NCBI GenBank assembly: GCA_964596125.1
Contig: CAZQRP010000005.1
Span: 1-64,000 of the forward strand
Length of the DNA: 64,000 nucleotides
DNA from: CAZQRP01 sp964596125
GTDB taxonomy: Bacteria > Chloroflexota > Dehalococcoidia > GIF9 > UBA5629
Reading direction: 5' to 3'
The position numbers and the translations under genes are program-made. Below, one piece after another: positions 28,933 to 36,940 of the stretch (the first letter of the stretch is position 1; the number at the start of each line of letters is the position of its first letter). A model generated the notes under the pieces. It saw only the letters and a program-made list of their open reading frames with translations. It searched no databases and was not told the origin of the DNA.

Positions 28933-29823
28933 CTATTCGTGTTCGTCCATTCGGTATCCGTATTCGGGCATTTCCCTCCCGTCAATATACACCATTCTAT
29001 CAGCTATCTGTACGCGACCCTGTGCTATTAAGTCATGTACAGCAAATGGATAGATTTTCCAATCACCTGCTACTTTCAGTGCGTCCTGCAGGTTTCTACA
29101 TATATTCCCCATAATTCCAAGTAATTCTGCTCCCGCTTTTTCTTCAAAATCTTCATATGTTTTTATATTATGAATTGCTGCGAAACTAGTTACTTCGGAT
29201 AAACCTTTTAATAATCCTTCTGTCCCTTTAAATTCCAACTCACTTACTGACTGCGTTATATTAAGGGGACTAGATTGCACTAAGACAGGTCCTGTGTCTT
29301 CTCCTTTGTCAACAAAGAATAGAGTCGACCTTATCACCTCGTCTCCAGCTAATATAGCCTTGGCTGATGGCACCCAGTGCAGACCATAATAACCTTTAGT
29401 CGTATCTCCGGGGTGAACGTTAAGAATTCTTGGATAGTATTTATCTACCATCCAGTCAGTAAGCCATTGATCGTATCCAGCCAGGCAGATCAGATCAGGT
29501 TCTCCACCGATATTGCTTTCTATCAATCTACATAGTTCCTGTTCATACTTTACTCTTTCAGGGCAATTTCTTGGAACATTTCCCGAACCATATCTTTGTA
29601 TAGCATCTCTGAGATAAGATATATGACTAAGTTCTATTACTTCATGTTTATTCTCTCTGGCTATGGCAACTCCACCACAGCCGGGCCTATTTGTGAATAC
29701 AACATATCTATGATCACGGTTCTGTGCAACTATCTCTCTATAGTTAGTACCGGAGCCGGAAACAAAACATACAATCGTCATTCCTTTTCCTGATGGAGAA
29801 GGATCGTAAACTAATTGCTTCAT
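28933..29823 (-). CDS. phosphoribosylglycinamide formyltransferase-like protein
   Basis: 296-aa formyltransferase-fold protein. The N-terminal VCFVSGSGTNYREIV is the phosphate-binding loop of GAR transformylase, the catalytic Asn and His appear in ILNVHPGDTTKGYYG and the catalytic Asp in FVDKGEDTGPVLVQ. The usual HPSLLP stretch is altered and the protein is about 90 aa longer than typical PurN, so the substrate may differ. Its nearness to purL supports a purine role. The ATG at 29823 has a weak ribosome site. The mobile element at 29924 inserted only 100 bp upstream. An in-frame reading continues past the TAG stop. Confidence 0.72.
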   Translation of the reverse strand: MKQLVYDPSPSGKGMTIVCFVSGSGTNYREIVAQNRDHRYVVFTNRPGCGGVAIARENKHEVIELSHISYLRDAIQRYGSGNVPRNCPERVKYEQELCRLIESNIGGEPDLICLAGYDQWLTDWMVDKYYPRILNVHPGDTTKGYYGLHWVPSAKAILAGDEVIRSTLFFVDKGEDTGPVLVQSSPLNITQSVSELEFKGTEGLLKGLSEVTSFAAIHNIKTYEDFEEKAGAELLGIMGNICRNLQDALKVAGDWKIYPFAVHDLIAQGRVQIADRMVYIDGREMPEYGYRMDEHE

Positions 29824-29916
29824 GTTTTTATCACACCCAAATTAAAAAATTCCGCCCGGCTTTAAAGTTATCTTACGTCTCAAGACTCGCGTGTAGTCCT
29901 GTGGAGATAGCTTGTC

Positions 29917-29942
29917 AATACACTAGCTTGTTGCGAAACTCC
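29917..29942 (+). repeat. left end: 7-bp target duplication plus 19-bp terminal inverted repeat
   Basis: AATACAC (29917-29923) is followed by TAGCTTGTTGCGAAACTCC (29924-29942). The octamer TAGCTTGT also occurs at 29908-29915, just outside the element. Bases 29943-30115 inside the end hold no gene. Confidence 0.85.
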
Positions 29943-30115
29943 CATTTATATATCAATTCCTTAATTTGTTGACTTTTCTTTTAGGCAATTATCCCTCGAC
30001 AATTTGTCAAAAAGTAATGAATATGCCTTCGTGATAACCATCGCAATAATACTCCAATGTTCAAACTTATACTCAAACAGATATAGGCTATTCTCCTGTT
30101 TAATCACCTTCATGA

Positions 30116-30661
30116 TTAATTATCAGTTAAATAAGCATTTGGCCAACATGGCTGACACGTGTGTTCCTTAGTATAAGCAACGTAATATTGTTTACTTTCT
30201 TCTGTTGATTGTCCCCAAGCATACTGAATTGTTACTTCAAACCAAAATTGCTTTGGTATTCCTTTATTAGATCGTATAGGGTCAACTAAGGATAGTGGTA
30301 TGTAAATATGCTGTTGGGGGAAAAGAGAACCAGTAGGTATGGTCTGACTACCAATTTTTTTATTATCAAATACAAATTGCACATCTGTAATAACCCTTTC
30401 AGCAGGAATATTGCCTGAATTTTCCAATCTGATTTCCCATGCATTCAATATATCATCCCAAACTAATGGTTTGAGATATGCTGAACAAACCCACGGTCGC
30501 ATTCTAAGTTCAAATTCATTTCTAAATGTTTTAGCAGCCATTTCTGAACCGTCTGCCGAACGTTTAGCATCTCTAGCACTTTTATTCACTACCCATATAT
30601 TAATTCCACCAATTATCACTAATAGTATGGTAACTATCACTAACGGTACATCTGAATTCAT
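30116..30661 (-). CDS. single-pass membrane protein of unknown function
   Basis: 181 aa; not recognised. One N-terminal transmembrane helix (about 5-26: VPLVIVTILLVIIGGINIWV) is followed by a short basic/acidic linker and a soluble domain rich in beta-type residues with RPWVCSAYL and ENSGNIPAERVITDVQF, which resembles immunoglobulin-like or extracytoplasmic beta domains seen in many cargo membrane proteins. A pair of Cys occurs near the end (CQPC). GGAATAG precedes the ATG. It is the last gene of the element's minus-strand set. Confidence 0.65.
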   Translation of the reverse strand: MNSDVPLVIVTILLVIIGGINIWVVNKSARDAKRSADGSEMAAKTFRNEFELRMRPWVCSAYLKPLVWDDILNAWEIRLENSGNIPAERVITDVQFVFDNKKIGSQTIPTGSLFPQQHIYIPLSLVDPIRSNKGIPKQFWFEVTIQYAWGQSTEESKQYYVAYTKEHTCQPCWPNAYLTDN

Positions 30662-30772
30662 TTCTATTCCTATTAAAAGTTTACTTTGAACTAGGTTTAG
30701 GTTTCTTTGTTGGTTGTGTTGCCCTTTTATGTTTTCATTTGTTTGATTTCCTGTTGTTCTTTAATTTGTTCC

Positions 30773-31018
30773 TCAGATTTCTTTGTCATTTTCGATATCC
30801 CTATAAATGATGGAAATGCCATATCGTTTTTCAACTTTAATAAGCTTTTGTTCAGCTGCATTAAGTTCTTCTGGCAATTGTTTCCATTTATTCTGTGCAT
30901 CCGTGGTTTCGACTTCTAAAGGCTCTTTAGTATATCTTTTATCATGTTCCTCTAATCTTTTCTTCACTTTTCTCCACTCGTTTAATCGTTCATAGTATAC
31001 CTGTGGGAATTTGCTCAT
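30773..31018 (-). CDS. small coiled-coil protein of unknown function
   Basis: 81 aa, highly charged and almost entirely helical (RLNEWRKVKKRLEEHDKRY; LPEELNAAEQKLIKVEKRYG), probably a coiled coil. A strong GGAGGGGG ribosome site precedes the ATG, which supports real expression. It lies between the zinc-binding and the membrane protein genes of the element. Function unknown. Confidence 0.6.
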   Translation of the reverse strand: MSKFPQVYYERLNEWRKVKKRLEEHDKRYTKEPLEVETTDAQNKWKQLPEELNAAEQKLIKVEKRYGISIIYRDIENDKEI

Positions 31019-31066
31019 TATCCCCCCTCCAATTTTTTATATCATTTTGGGATATTTGTAACTCCC

Positions 31067-31459
31067 TTACCATGAATCTCTTGATAATGGCCAACAGTCA
31101 CCACATAACCACATGTTATTAGGAGTGTAGTCGCTCGGAAAATCTTCGCCGTACTTGTCGATAGCAGAGTCTATATTTAAGTCTCTAAATCCGGTAGCTG
31201 GCTTGCCACAGATATGACACTTTTTGCCCATGAACTCTTTTATCGTTGCTTCACGCCTTTTCCTGGCATTCTCCCATCGCTTTGGTGTTATGCTTGAATC
31301 GTGGTAGTGTTTACCACATACCGGCATCAGCTTGCCATCAACCTGAGATGGTTTCCACTGTGTAGCCTGTCTTCCACACCTGGTAATAACGCATTCTTCG
31401 TAATCATCGTCTATCCCGAGGTCTTTATATCCCATTATTCTGTTCCCATATGCGATCAT
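31067..31459 (-). CDS. small protein with duplicated zinc-binding motif
   Basis: 130 aa. Two related halves each carry a Cys pair and a later Cys group: CVITRCGRQATQWK...MPVCGKHYH and CHICGKPATGFRDLNID...WLCGDC. The phrase KDLGID/RDLNID also repeats, suggesting an internal duplication of a zinc-ribbon or HNH-like unit. No HNH catalytic set can be assigned with certainty. AGGAGG lies 9 nt before the ATG. It follows the methyltransferase gene by about 50 bp in the element's operon. Confidence 0.62.
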   Translation of the reverse strand: MIAYGNRIMGYKDLGIDDDYEECVITRCGRQATQWKPSQVDGKLMPVCGKHYHDSSITPKRWENARKRREATIKEFMGKKCHICGKPATGFRDLNIDSAIDKYGEDFPSDYTPNNMWLCGDCWPLSRDSW

Positions 31460-31512
31460 TGTTCCTAACCTCCTGTATAGTTAATATATCCAATAAACCA
31501 CGTTGTATTGTC

Positions 31513-33132
31513 CTATAACATAGGTGCAGTTTCTCCTTGTTCCTTTATCCTTGTTGCCTTTTTTATCGGGCTTTCCCCATACGGTAACTCAAAAGGTTTG
31601 CTGCCTAAGAGGTCACTAATAGTCCGTATCTGGATACGAGGATATGACATGTTCCATATACGCGAATTATATGAGCCAGCATGTATAGCTAGCTCCTTCA
31701 TACCAGAAGTAGGTTCTTCCAATGTAATAAGCAAGCCGATGGCTGCCTTCTCTTTCTCTACAGTTCCGATTAGGTCACGCACCATACCTGGGTTAAGACT
31801 TTTACCACCTTTGACTTGGGCAATAACTTTAGTGCTTTTGTCTTTATCCTCGACTATAGACAAGAGCCCATCAACTCCTCCATCCCGCTCTCTGGGTGCT
31901 GCACCTATGAGACTTAGTGCCCATATCTCAAACTCCTTCTTACTGCTATCAGCTAGGGCTTGGGCGGAAGCTACGTCATAAGGATTTCCGTAGATTATGT
32001 AGGTGTCTTTCGCTTGCTTACCGTAACTGTCTTGTAGACGTTTTTTTACTAGGTCTATAGCAAGCCAAGTTACGTCAATCCCAATCCATCGACGTTGTGC
32101 TTTATGAGCTGCAACAATTGTAGTTCCACAACCACAAAATGGGTCGAGGACAGTGTCACCCTTGTCGGAACTAGCCTCAATTATGCGAAGCAAAAGATTG
32201 TATGGTTTTTGAGTATCGTAGCCAAGTCGTTCACTTCCCAGAACGTGAGGTATGTCATCCCAAATATCTTGCATAGGCATACCAGGCATCTCATCAAGGT
32301 AATATTTTAATCGTGGCATGCCAGTTTTTGTATAGTAAAGTCTCCCTTGACGCTCAAATTCCTCCATCTTGTGCTTACTATAGGCCCAATAACGTCCATG
32401 ATAAGGCCGTTTGCCTTTCCACTCGTATAATGTATCACCACCAGGTTTCCTTGCGGTGAGGTCGACAGCTTGAAAAAGACGTCCCGTCTCTGGTTCTACA
32501 TGTCTATAGAATGTATCTACGTATTCTTTATCATACTCCCCATATTGGGGATTCCATTTTGGAGTTTGACTCTTTGAATAATAAAGAATTACATCATGAA
32601 TACGTCCAAAATGGCGTGCTCCTTGCTTGGTATCCCCGTGGGCACTGGTTCGCTGCCAGATTATCTCGTTCTTGAATTTGGTAAGGCCAAATATTTGGTC
32701 TAATATTAGTTTTAAGTAATGGCTGGCTGTTGGATCGCAGTGTATATATAATGAACCGCTAGGCCTAAGCAGCCGGTGCAGTTCTACTAATCTAGTTGCA
32801 ATCATTGATAGATAAGCTGCCATACTCTTGGAAGCCTTATCGCCACGCCTTGCTATCCACTGAATCATTTCTACTAACTCTGGCTTCCCAGTTGGTTTTC
32901 CCAATTCTGTTATAGCCTGCTCAGAAGCTGTTCTGTCCCAATTCCATGTATCATCAAAGGCACGTATCTGGGCTTGAGATTCCCTGCCTCCTGGCTCACT
33001 AAAAATAACATTGTAATCAGTATTGCTATTAAATGGTGGGTCTAAATATATGAGATCAACCGATTCGTTGGGGAAGTGGTCATGGTCTCGTAGCCAGACT
33101 AGGTTGTCACCGTAGTAGAGTTTGTTCTTCAT
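31513..33132 (-). CDS. DNA methyltransferase fused to Mrr-like endonuclease domain
   Basis: 539-aa apparent restriction-modification fusion. Motif IV comes first (LIYLDPPFNSN, D31) and the AdoMet motif later (VLDPFCGCGTTIVAA, 329-342), the beta-class order of N6-adenine/N4-cytosine methyltransferases. From about residue 385 an Mrr-like PD-(D/E)xK domain follows: KEFEIWALSLIG, GGVDG (D421) and AQVKGGK (Q439, K441). One chain would thus hold both activities, as in compact type II systems, though a modification-only role cannot be excluded. The same nuclease domain exists as a free gene at 19363. The start lies 6 bp after the DUF3326 stop, so it is probably translated with it. Confidence 0.87.
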   Translation of the reverse strand: MKNKLYYGDNLVWLRDHDHFPNESVDLIYLDPPFNSNTDYNVIFSEPGGRESQAQIRAFDDTWNWDRTASEQAITELGKPTGKPELVEMIQWIARRGDKASKSMAAYLSMIATRLVELHRLLRPSGSLYIHCDPTASHYLKLILDQIFGLTKFKNEIIWQRTSAHGDTKQGARHFGRIHDVILYYSKSQTPKWNPQYGEYDKEYVDTFYRHVEPETGRLFQAVDLTARKPGGDTLYEWKGKRPYHGRYWAYSKHKMEEFERQGRLYYTKTGMPRLKYYLDEMPGMPMQDIWDDIPHVLGSERLGYDTQKPYNLLLRIIEASSDKGDTVLDPFCGCGTTIVAAHKAQRRWIGIDVTWLAIDLVKKRLQDSYGKQAKDTYIIYGNPYDVASAQALADSSKKEFEIWALSLIGAAPRERDGGVDGLLSIVEDKDKSTKVIAQVKGGKSLNPGMVRDLIGTVEKEKAAIGLLITLEEPTSGMKELAIHAGSYNSRIWNMSYPRIQIRTISDLLGSKPFELPYGESPIKKATRIKEQGETAPML

Positions 33133-33138
33133 TACTGA

Positions 33139-34539
33139 TTAACTTTCTGTATCCAACAAAATGTGTTCCAAATTAAAATTCTCACTTGTACTTTTAATTA
33201 AAGACTTAGGTTTATGATCTTTATTGGTTTCTAAGACCTTAGTATAAGCGAGTGGGCGGCGAACTGATTCGGGGGTAACACCAGCTTTTAATGCACTAAT
33301 TACACCGACAGCCTCTAAATAATTATCAACCACATAAAGTTGGCCGGGTGCAAATGACAATTCTTCCAATTTATTCTGCATACGATTTTCATTTTCTCTC
33401 ACAGCAATAACCGTTATACCCTGCTCTAAAGCAGCGAGCGTTGGTAAACCAACACATTTATCTGGGATAACAAGGCAAGAAATATCGTTAACCGTTAGCA
33501 ATTCTGAACGATCAGGCACGAATGAATTATCGATAATTTTTGGACTTTTATGAAGGCCTTTTAATATGCTGTGTAGATTAGTAGTAGATACAGCTTCAGC
33601 CGATTTTCGTGGATCAACAATTCCTACATCAATATCAAGTATTTCTTTGGAAGGCATCATTGGGGAGTGAGCAGATGGTACATTGAACAATAGCGAAACA
33701 GCATGAGTAAGCATAGCTTCAACGCCACCCCAAGGATTTACCATGTTTCCTATATCATCACGGTAATAATCAATATTCAACTGATAAGGCACCTGTATGA
33801 CCGATGATAGAGCAACTGCATCGTATTTATCTCTATGTTCTTCCAAAATATCAAATAAATATTCAAGATATTCTATTCGACCAATAGCAATCCCTGAGCT
33901 TGAATAAAGAGAACGCATTAAGACTCTATCGTCCATCTCTATCACAAGTGGGCAATTAATACCACAAGCAGCTCTTGCAGCAGAAGCTGAATTAATGGCA
34001 GCTTCATGAAGAAATTTCTCAGGGTGTCTGTCTATTACAAGCATTATACGGTTAGAACGAACCTTTTGTAAGCTCACAGTTCCCATCAAAAGTCGTGATA
34101 TTACACTTCCTTCAACATAAAGGGCATTATCAGATAATTCATTGATATCAGATGCATTCACTACATTCGGGTGAGTAATCAAGTTGTCACATGTGGCTGC
34201 CAAGATTCGTGATACAGGCCCACCATCACCAGAATGTCCACCTATTTCAGCACCAATGCCTGTAGGTATAAGTAAGACAACATTGAACCTCTCAGTATTT
34301 TCATGACTTCTTTTCTTGAACGTAAAAACTGAACTACTAGGTGCAATAGATGAGTCTTTTACATCTGATAATATCCCTAGTTCACAATGATAAAATTGTT
34401 CGTCAGTACGTGTAATGGCAAATCGAACTGGCATTTCGTCTTTTTCTAAATTTTCGATAGCAGCTTTAGAGATATATCCTAATAGTCCATCTTGATTCTT
34501 GGCTTTCGGTATTGTGATTTCCCGTTCACTTAGTAGCAT
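33139..34539 (-). CDS. DUF3326-family protein
   Basis: 466 aa. Residues 86-150 match the DUF3326 signature as I know it: VVLLIPTGIGAEIGGHSGDG, LITHPNVVNASDIN and ALYVEGSVISRLLMG; later parts, such as SLLFNVPSAHSP and the CLVIPDKCVGLPTLAALEQG stretch followed by VIAV, also fit. The function of this family is not established to my knowledge; nucleotide-binding is possible from the Gly-rich loop. An N-terminal extension of about 85 residues precedes the domain. It lies 3 bp after the SpeD-like gene and 6 bp before the methyltransferase, so the three form one translational unit. AAAGGA precedes the ATG. Confidence 0.72.
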   Translation of the reverse strand: MLLSEREITIPKAKNQDGLLGYISKAAIENLEKDEMPVRFAITRTDEQFYHCELGILSDVKDSSIAPSSSVFTFKKRSHENTERFNVVLLIPTGIGAEIGGHSGDGGPVSRILAATCDNLITHPNVVNASDINELSDNALYVEGSVISRLLMGTVSLQKVRSNRIMLVIDRHPEKFLHEAAINSASAARAACGINCPLVIEMDDRVLMRSLYSSSGIAIGRIEYLEYLFDILEEHRDKYDAVALSSVIQVPYQLNIDYYRDDIGNMVNPWGGVEAMLTHAVSLLFNVPSAHSPMMPSKEILDIDVGIVDPRKSAEAVSTTNLHSILKGLHKSPKIIDNSFVPDRSELLTVNDISCLVIPDKCVGLPTLAALEQGITVIAVRENENRMQNKLEELSFAPGQLYVVDNYLEAVGVISALKAGVTPESVRRPLAYTKVLETNKDHKPKSLIKSTSENFNLEHILLDTES

Positions 34540-34542
34540 GGT

Positions 34543-34929
34543 CTATTTCCTTTCTATTACATGTGAATTAACAGTTTTACCATTAAACCATCTTTCAGAA
34601 AATTGCTTAGCAATATTTATATCAAAATCCTTGCAGGAAAATATATTCAGGTAAACACTATCCAACAAATCCAAAGTATGAATCGTTATATTGCTTGTTT
34701 TTATAAACTGGATAGCCGATGTCCCTTTCAAATGAGGTTCTGTCTCTTGTTCCACTGGTGGCACACCGTAGTCATCCCACCAACATAACTTACATCTGTC
34801 CATATTTATCAAATTACATAATTCCTTAAAATATCTTTTAATGCTCTTCCTGGTAAAAGTTGAGGAGTCGCAGTTATGTATATCCAGTATTAACTCTTTT
34901 CCATAGGATTTCACCGTTTCCTTGTCCAT
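34543..34929 (-). CDS. SpeD-like (S-adenosylmethionine decarboxylase-family) protein
   Basis: About 128 aa from ATG 34929 (ATG 34956 adds nine residues). It follows the prokaryotic AdoMetDC plan: GKELILDIHNCD at the start, then a pyruvoyl-type site KTSNITIHT and IFSCKDF. Numbered from 34956, S88, H93 and C108 keep the exact five- and fifteen-residue spacings of the SpeD processing Ser, His and Cys. The Glu before the Ser and the ESH His are changed (KTSN), and the HTWPE stretch reads HTLDL, so the substrate pocket is probably altered. Recent SpeD homologues are known to decarboxylate other amino acids. The gene overlaps the HD gene by up to 46 bp and sits 3 bp before DUF3326. Confidence 0.68.
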   Translation of the reverse strand: MDKETVKSYGKELILDIHNCDSSTFTRKSIKRYFKELCNLINMDRCKLCWWDDYGVPPVEQETEPHLKGTSAIQFIKTSNITIHTLDLLDSVYLNIFSCKDFDINIAKQFSERWFNGKTVNSHVIERK

Positions 34930-36575
34930 CCCCTTTCCTTCTCTAATTTTTGCCAATTATCTACCTCAAGCTTCCACCCTGGGTCATCTACGTTTTCAAA
35001 CCATTCAAATAACGGCATCTCTTTAACGTTCTTGCGAATGATATGAATTTGATCCTCGTGACAAATGAATGTATATCCACTTTTCATAATATCAGATGGA
35101 AGTGTAGTATGTTTCTTTTTTGGTAAGAAAACTTTATTTTCTCCGGGAACTATGTTCAATTTAATACAAATCGCCAAATCCCTCTTCTTTGCAGTCATAC
35201 TAATTTCATTTATTATATGAAAATCATTTTTTTCCTTTTCTTTAATAAGTGAGTAAAATTTACATAACCTTTCAGCTTTAAAAATGAAAAAATCAATCAA
35301 GCTACAGTCCTCGTGTACTTCATATGAAATATTAATTGTCATATATTTTTGTTCATTTTCCTCATATGTTTGAAAACTTACGTCTGATTTTGCCATTGTT
35401 GGAAGATATTTTCGAGATGATAAGTCACGTCCATAGCGAGAAAACTCCTCCAATTCATCTGCGAGAATTAGGACATCAGCAAGACTGCTAAATTCGTTTA
35501 AATATGCAAAATCAAATTGGTGTTGGGCAATGGAAAAGAGGATATGTCCACGAATTATATTTTCGACAGCTTCTTCATCTTCTAATCCCCATTCTTCGGC
35601 AGGACCACGTACCGAAGCATCTGCAAAAATGCTGAGAATTTTATAAATCAAGTATGAACTTAGAATACCATGTTGTTTCTTTTCCAGTGCCTGGCAAAGT
35701 CTCCAATAAGTTCCATCATCTCTATAGCACTTGATTAATGTATGTTCTTCAAGTTTCTTATCGAATTCTAGCCTATCTAGTTCTAGTTTATCTAGTTTCT
35801 TTTTTAAGTCCACCAATTCCTTATAGTTTTCACTTGGTACGATCCGTATGTCCATGGCCATTAATTCAAGAAACTGTGAAACAAGATATTGGTGCTCAAT
35901 ATCTAAAGAATAACCTATGTGTTTAAAGTCAGGAAGCTCAAAATATATAAGTACGTCCTTGACCCTCTCATTGAGTTCACGTAATTTAGCGAGAGAATAT
36001 CCCAAATCATGGCATAATGCCATAATACACCATATTGCATCTTGTTTCTTTTTTACCTCTTTTATTAGTTGGCTTTTCTTTTTCTCGGAGTATTTTATTA
36101 ATGGTTTTGGATATGCATATCTATCACCATCCTGTTTAATATCGTTGAATAAGTACCAATTAAGGTGCTTATGTATATCGCTTAGTTTATTTCTCAGAAC
36201 ATATTCCCCCGTTAAATAAACCCATAATGAATGAAGAGTGTGGTCTCTATAGTGAAATTCTAAACCATATAATAATTCTTCAAATTTAGTAGCTGAAGAA
36301 AGGAATCCAATTAACGTAGAATTACCCTTCGATGCTGGGTCGATATTATTTAAGGCAGCTTTGGCTAATTCTTGCCATAACTCTGTACCATATTTATGTG
36401 CTTCATACCATTTAAATTGATTGGGATTACTTTTTTCTACTTCCATGATAGGTATTAGATTATCTATAATACTCACTACCTCTTTTTTACTATTAGCACG
36501 TAAAAATTTAATTTTCCCTTCTGCAGCCCATTGTTTGTATTCATTTAGTAGATCAACAACTGTTATCCCACCCAT
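34911..36575 (-). CDS. HD-domain phosphohydrolase-like protein
   Basis: 554 aa. HD-superfamily metal residues occur in order: H112/H115 (YRDHTLHS), H189-D190 (ALCHDLGYS), H301 (KKQHGILSSYLIYKI), H352 (SIAQHQ) and D373 (LADELEEFSRYG). The set is complete, so the protein is probably an active phosphohydrolase on nucleotides or nucleic acid ends. A charged coiled segment (about 252-280) is inserted, and about 170 C-terminal residues are unrecognised. AGAGGA lies 7 nt before the ATG. It is the first large gene of the element's minus-strand operon and overlaps the SpeD-like gene. Very AT-rich compared with flanking chromosome genes. The specific HD family is not identified. Confidence 0.75.
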   Translation of the reverse strand: MGGITVVDLLNEYKQWAAEGKIKFLRANSKKEVVSIIDNLIPIMEVEKSNPNQFKWYEAHKYGTELWQELAKAALNNIDPASKGNSTLIGFLSSATKFEELLYGLEFHYRDHTLHSLWVYLTGEYVLRNKLSDIHKHLNWYLFNDIKQDGDRYAYPKPLIKYSEKKKSQLIKEVKKKQDAIWCIMALCHDLGYSLAKLRELNERVKDVLIYFELPDFKHIGYSLDIEHQYLVSQFLELMAMDIRIVPSENYKELVDLKKKLDKLELDRLEFDKKLEEHTLIKCYRDDGTYWRLCQALEKKQHGILSSYLIYKILSIFADASVRGPAEEWGLEDEEAVENIIRGHILFSIAQHQFDFAYLNEFSSLADVLILADELEEFSRYGRDLSSRKYLPTMAKSDVSFQTYEENEQKYMTINISYEVHEDCSLIDFFIFKAERLCKFYSLIKEKEKNDFHIINEISMTAKKRDLAICIKLNIVPGENKVFLPKKKHTTLPSDIMKSGYTFICHEDQIHIIRKNVKEMPLFEWFENVDDPGWKLEVDNWQKLEKERGWTRKR

Positions 36576-36634
36576 TTTTAATTCCTCTACTTTCCATTAT
36601 ATTCTCCCTCACTGTCAGGCTCAATAGTCATTAA

Positions 36635-36844
36635 TTATATTTTTACTGATTTACTGTTTCTTTTTCTAGTCATCCTTGCTCTTACCTTTAGCAGTTCAAT
36701 CTCCCACTTAGGAATAAGGACTTCTCTACCGACACGCTGTATATCAATCTTTCCTTCTTTAGACCATTTCCAAATGGTCGTACGGTCAACACCTAACGCT
36801 TGGGCTGCTTGAGTTTGTGTATAAAAAAAATCAGCAATTTTCAT
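36635..36844 (-). CDS. excisionase/MerR-like HTH protein (short)
   Basis: 69 aa, essentially one winged helix-turn-helix of the excisionase type: TQTQAAQALGVDRTTIWKWS, then KEGKIDIQRVGREVLIPKWE, followed by a basic tail (RARMTRKRNSKS). AGAGGT precedes the ATG. It heads the minus-strand cargo operon and is divergent from a longer relative at 36941 that shares the same N-terminal pattern (TQAA..GV.R.TI..W..EGKI...GRE.LIP). Likely a regulator of the element or an excision factor. Confidence 0.75.
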   Translation of the reverse strand: MKIADFFYTQTQAAQALGVDRTTIWKWSKEGKIDIQRVGREVLIPKWEIELLKVRARMTRKRNSKSVKI

Positions 36845-36863
36845 TTAAACCTCTTATAAAGTA

Positions 36864-36892
36864 TTGACATTATAACAACATCTTGTTAGAAT
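36864..36892 (+). promoter_or_regulatory. promoter with internal inverted repeat (divergent control region)
   Basis: On the plus strand TTGACA (36864-36869) and TAGAAT (36887-36892) are 17 bp apart, facing the HTH gene at 36941. TAACAA-CATC-TTGTTA (36873-36888) is an inverted repeat lying between the two boxes, a good operator position. On the minus strand TATAAT (36869-36874) could serve the cargo operon. One HTH protein binding here could control both directions. Confidence 0.55.
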
Positions 36893-36940
36893 ATATGTAA
36901 AGAATAAGTTTGACATATCAACAAGAAGTGGAGTACAATT

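Noticed and set aside
28933..28935. Pyrrolysine (recoded TAG) in the purN-like gene
   Set aside because: TAG is a normal stop in the window (for example at 1412-1414), no pyl genes are visible, and the protein is already longer than usual at this stop.
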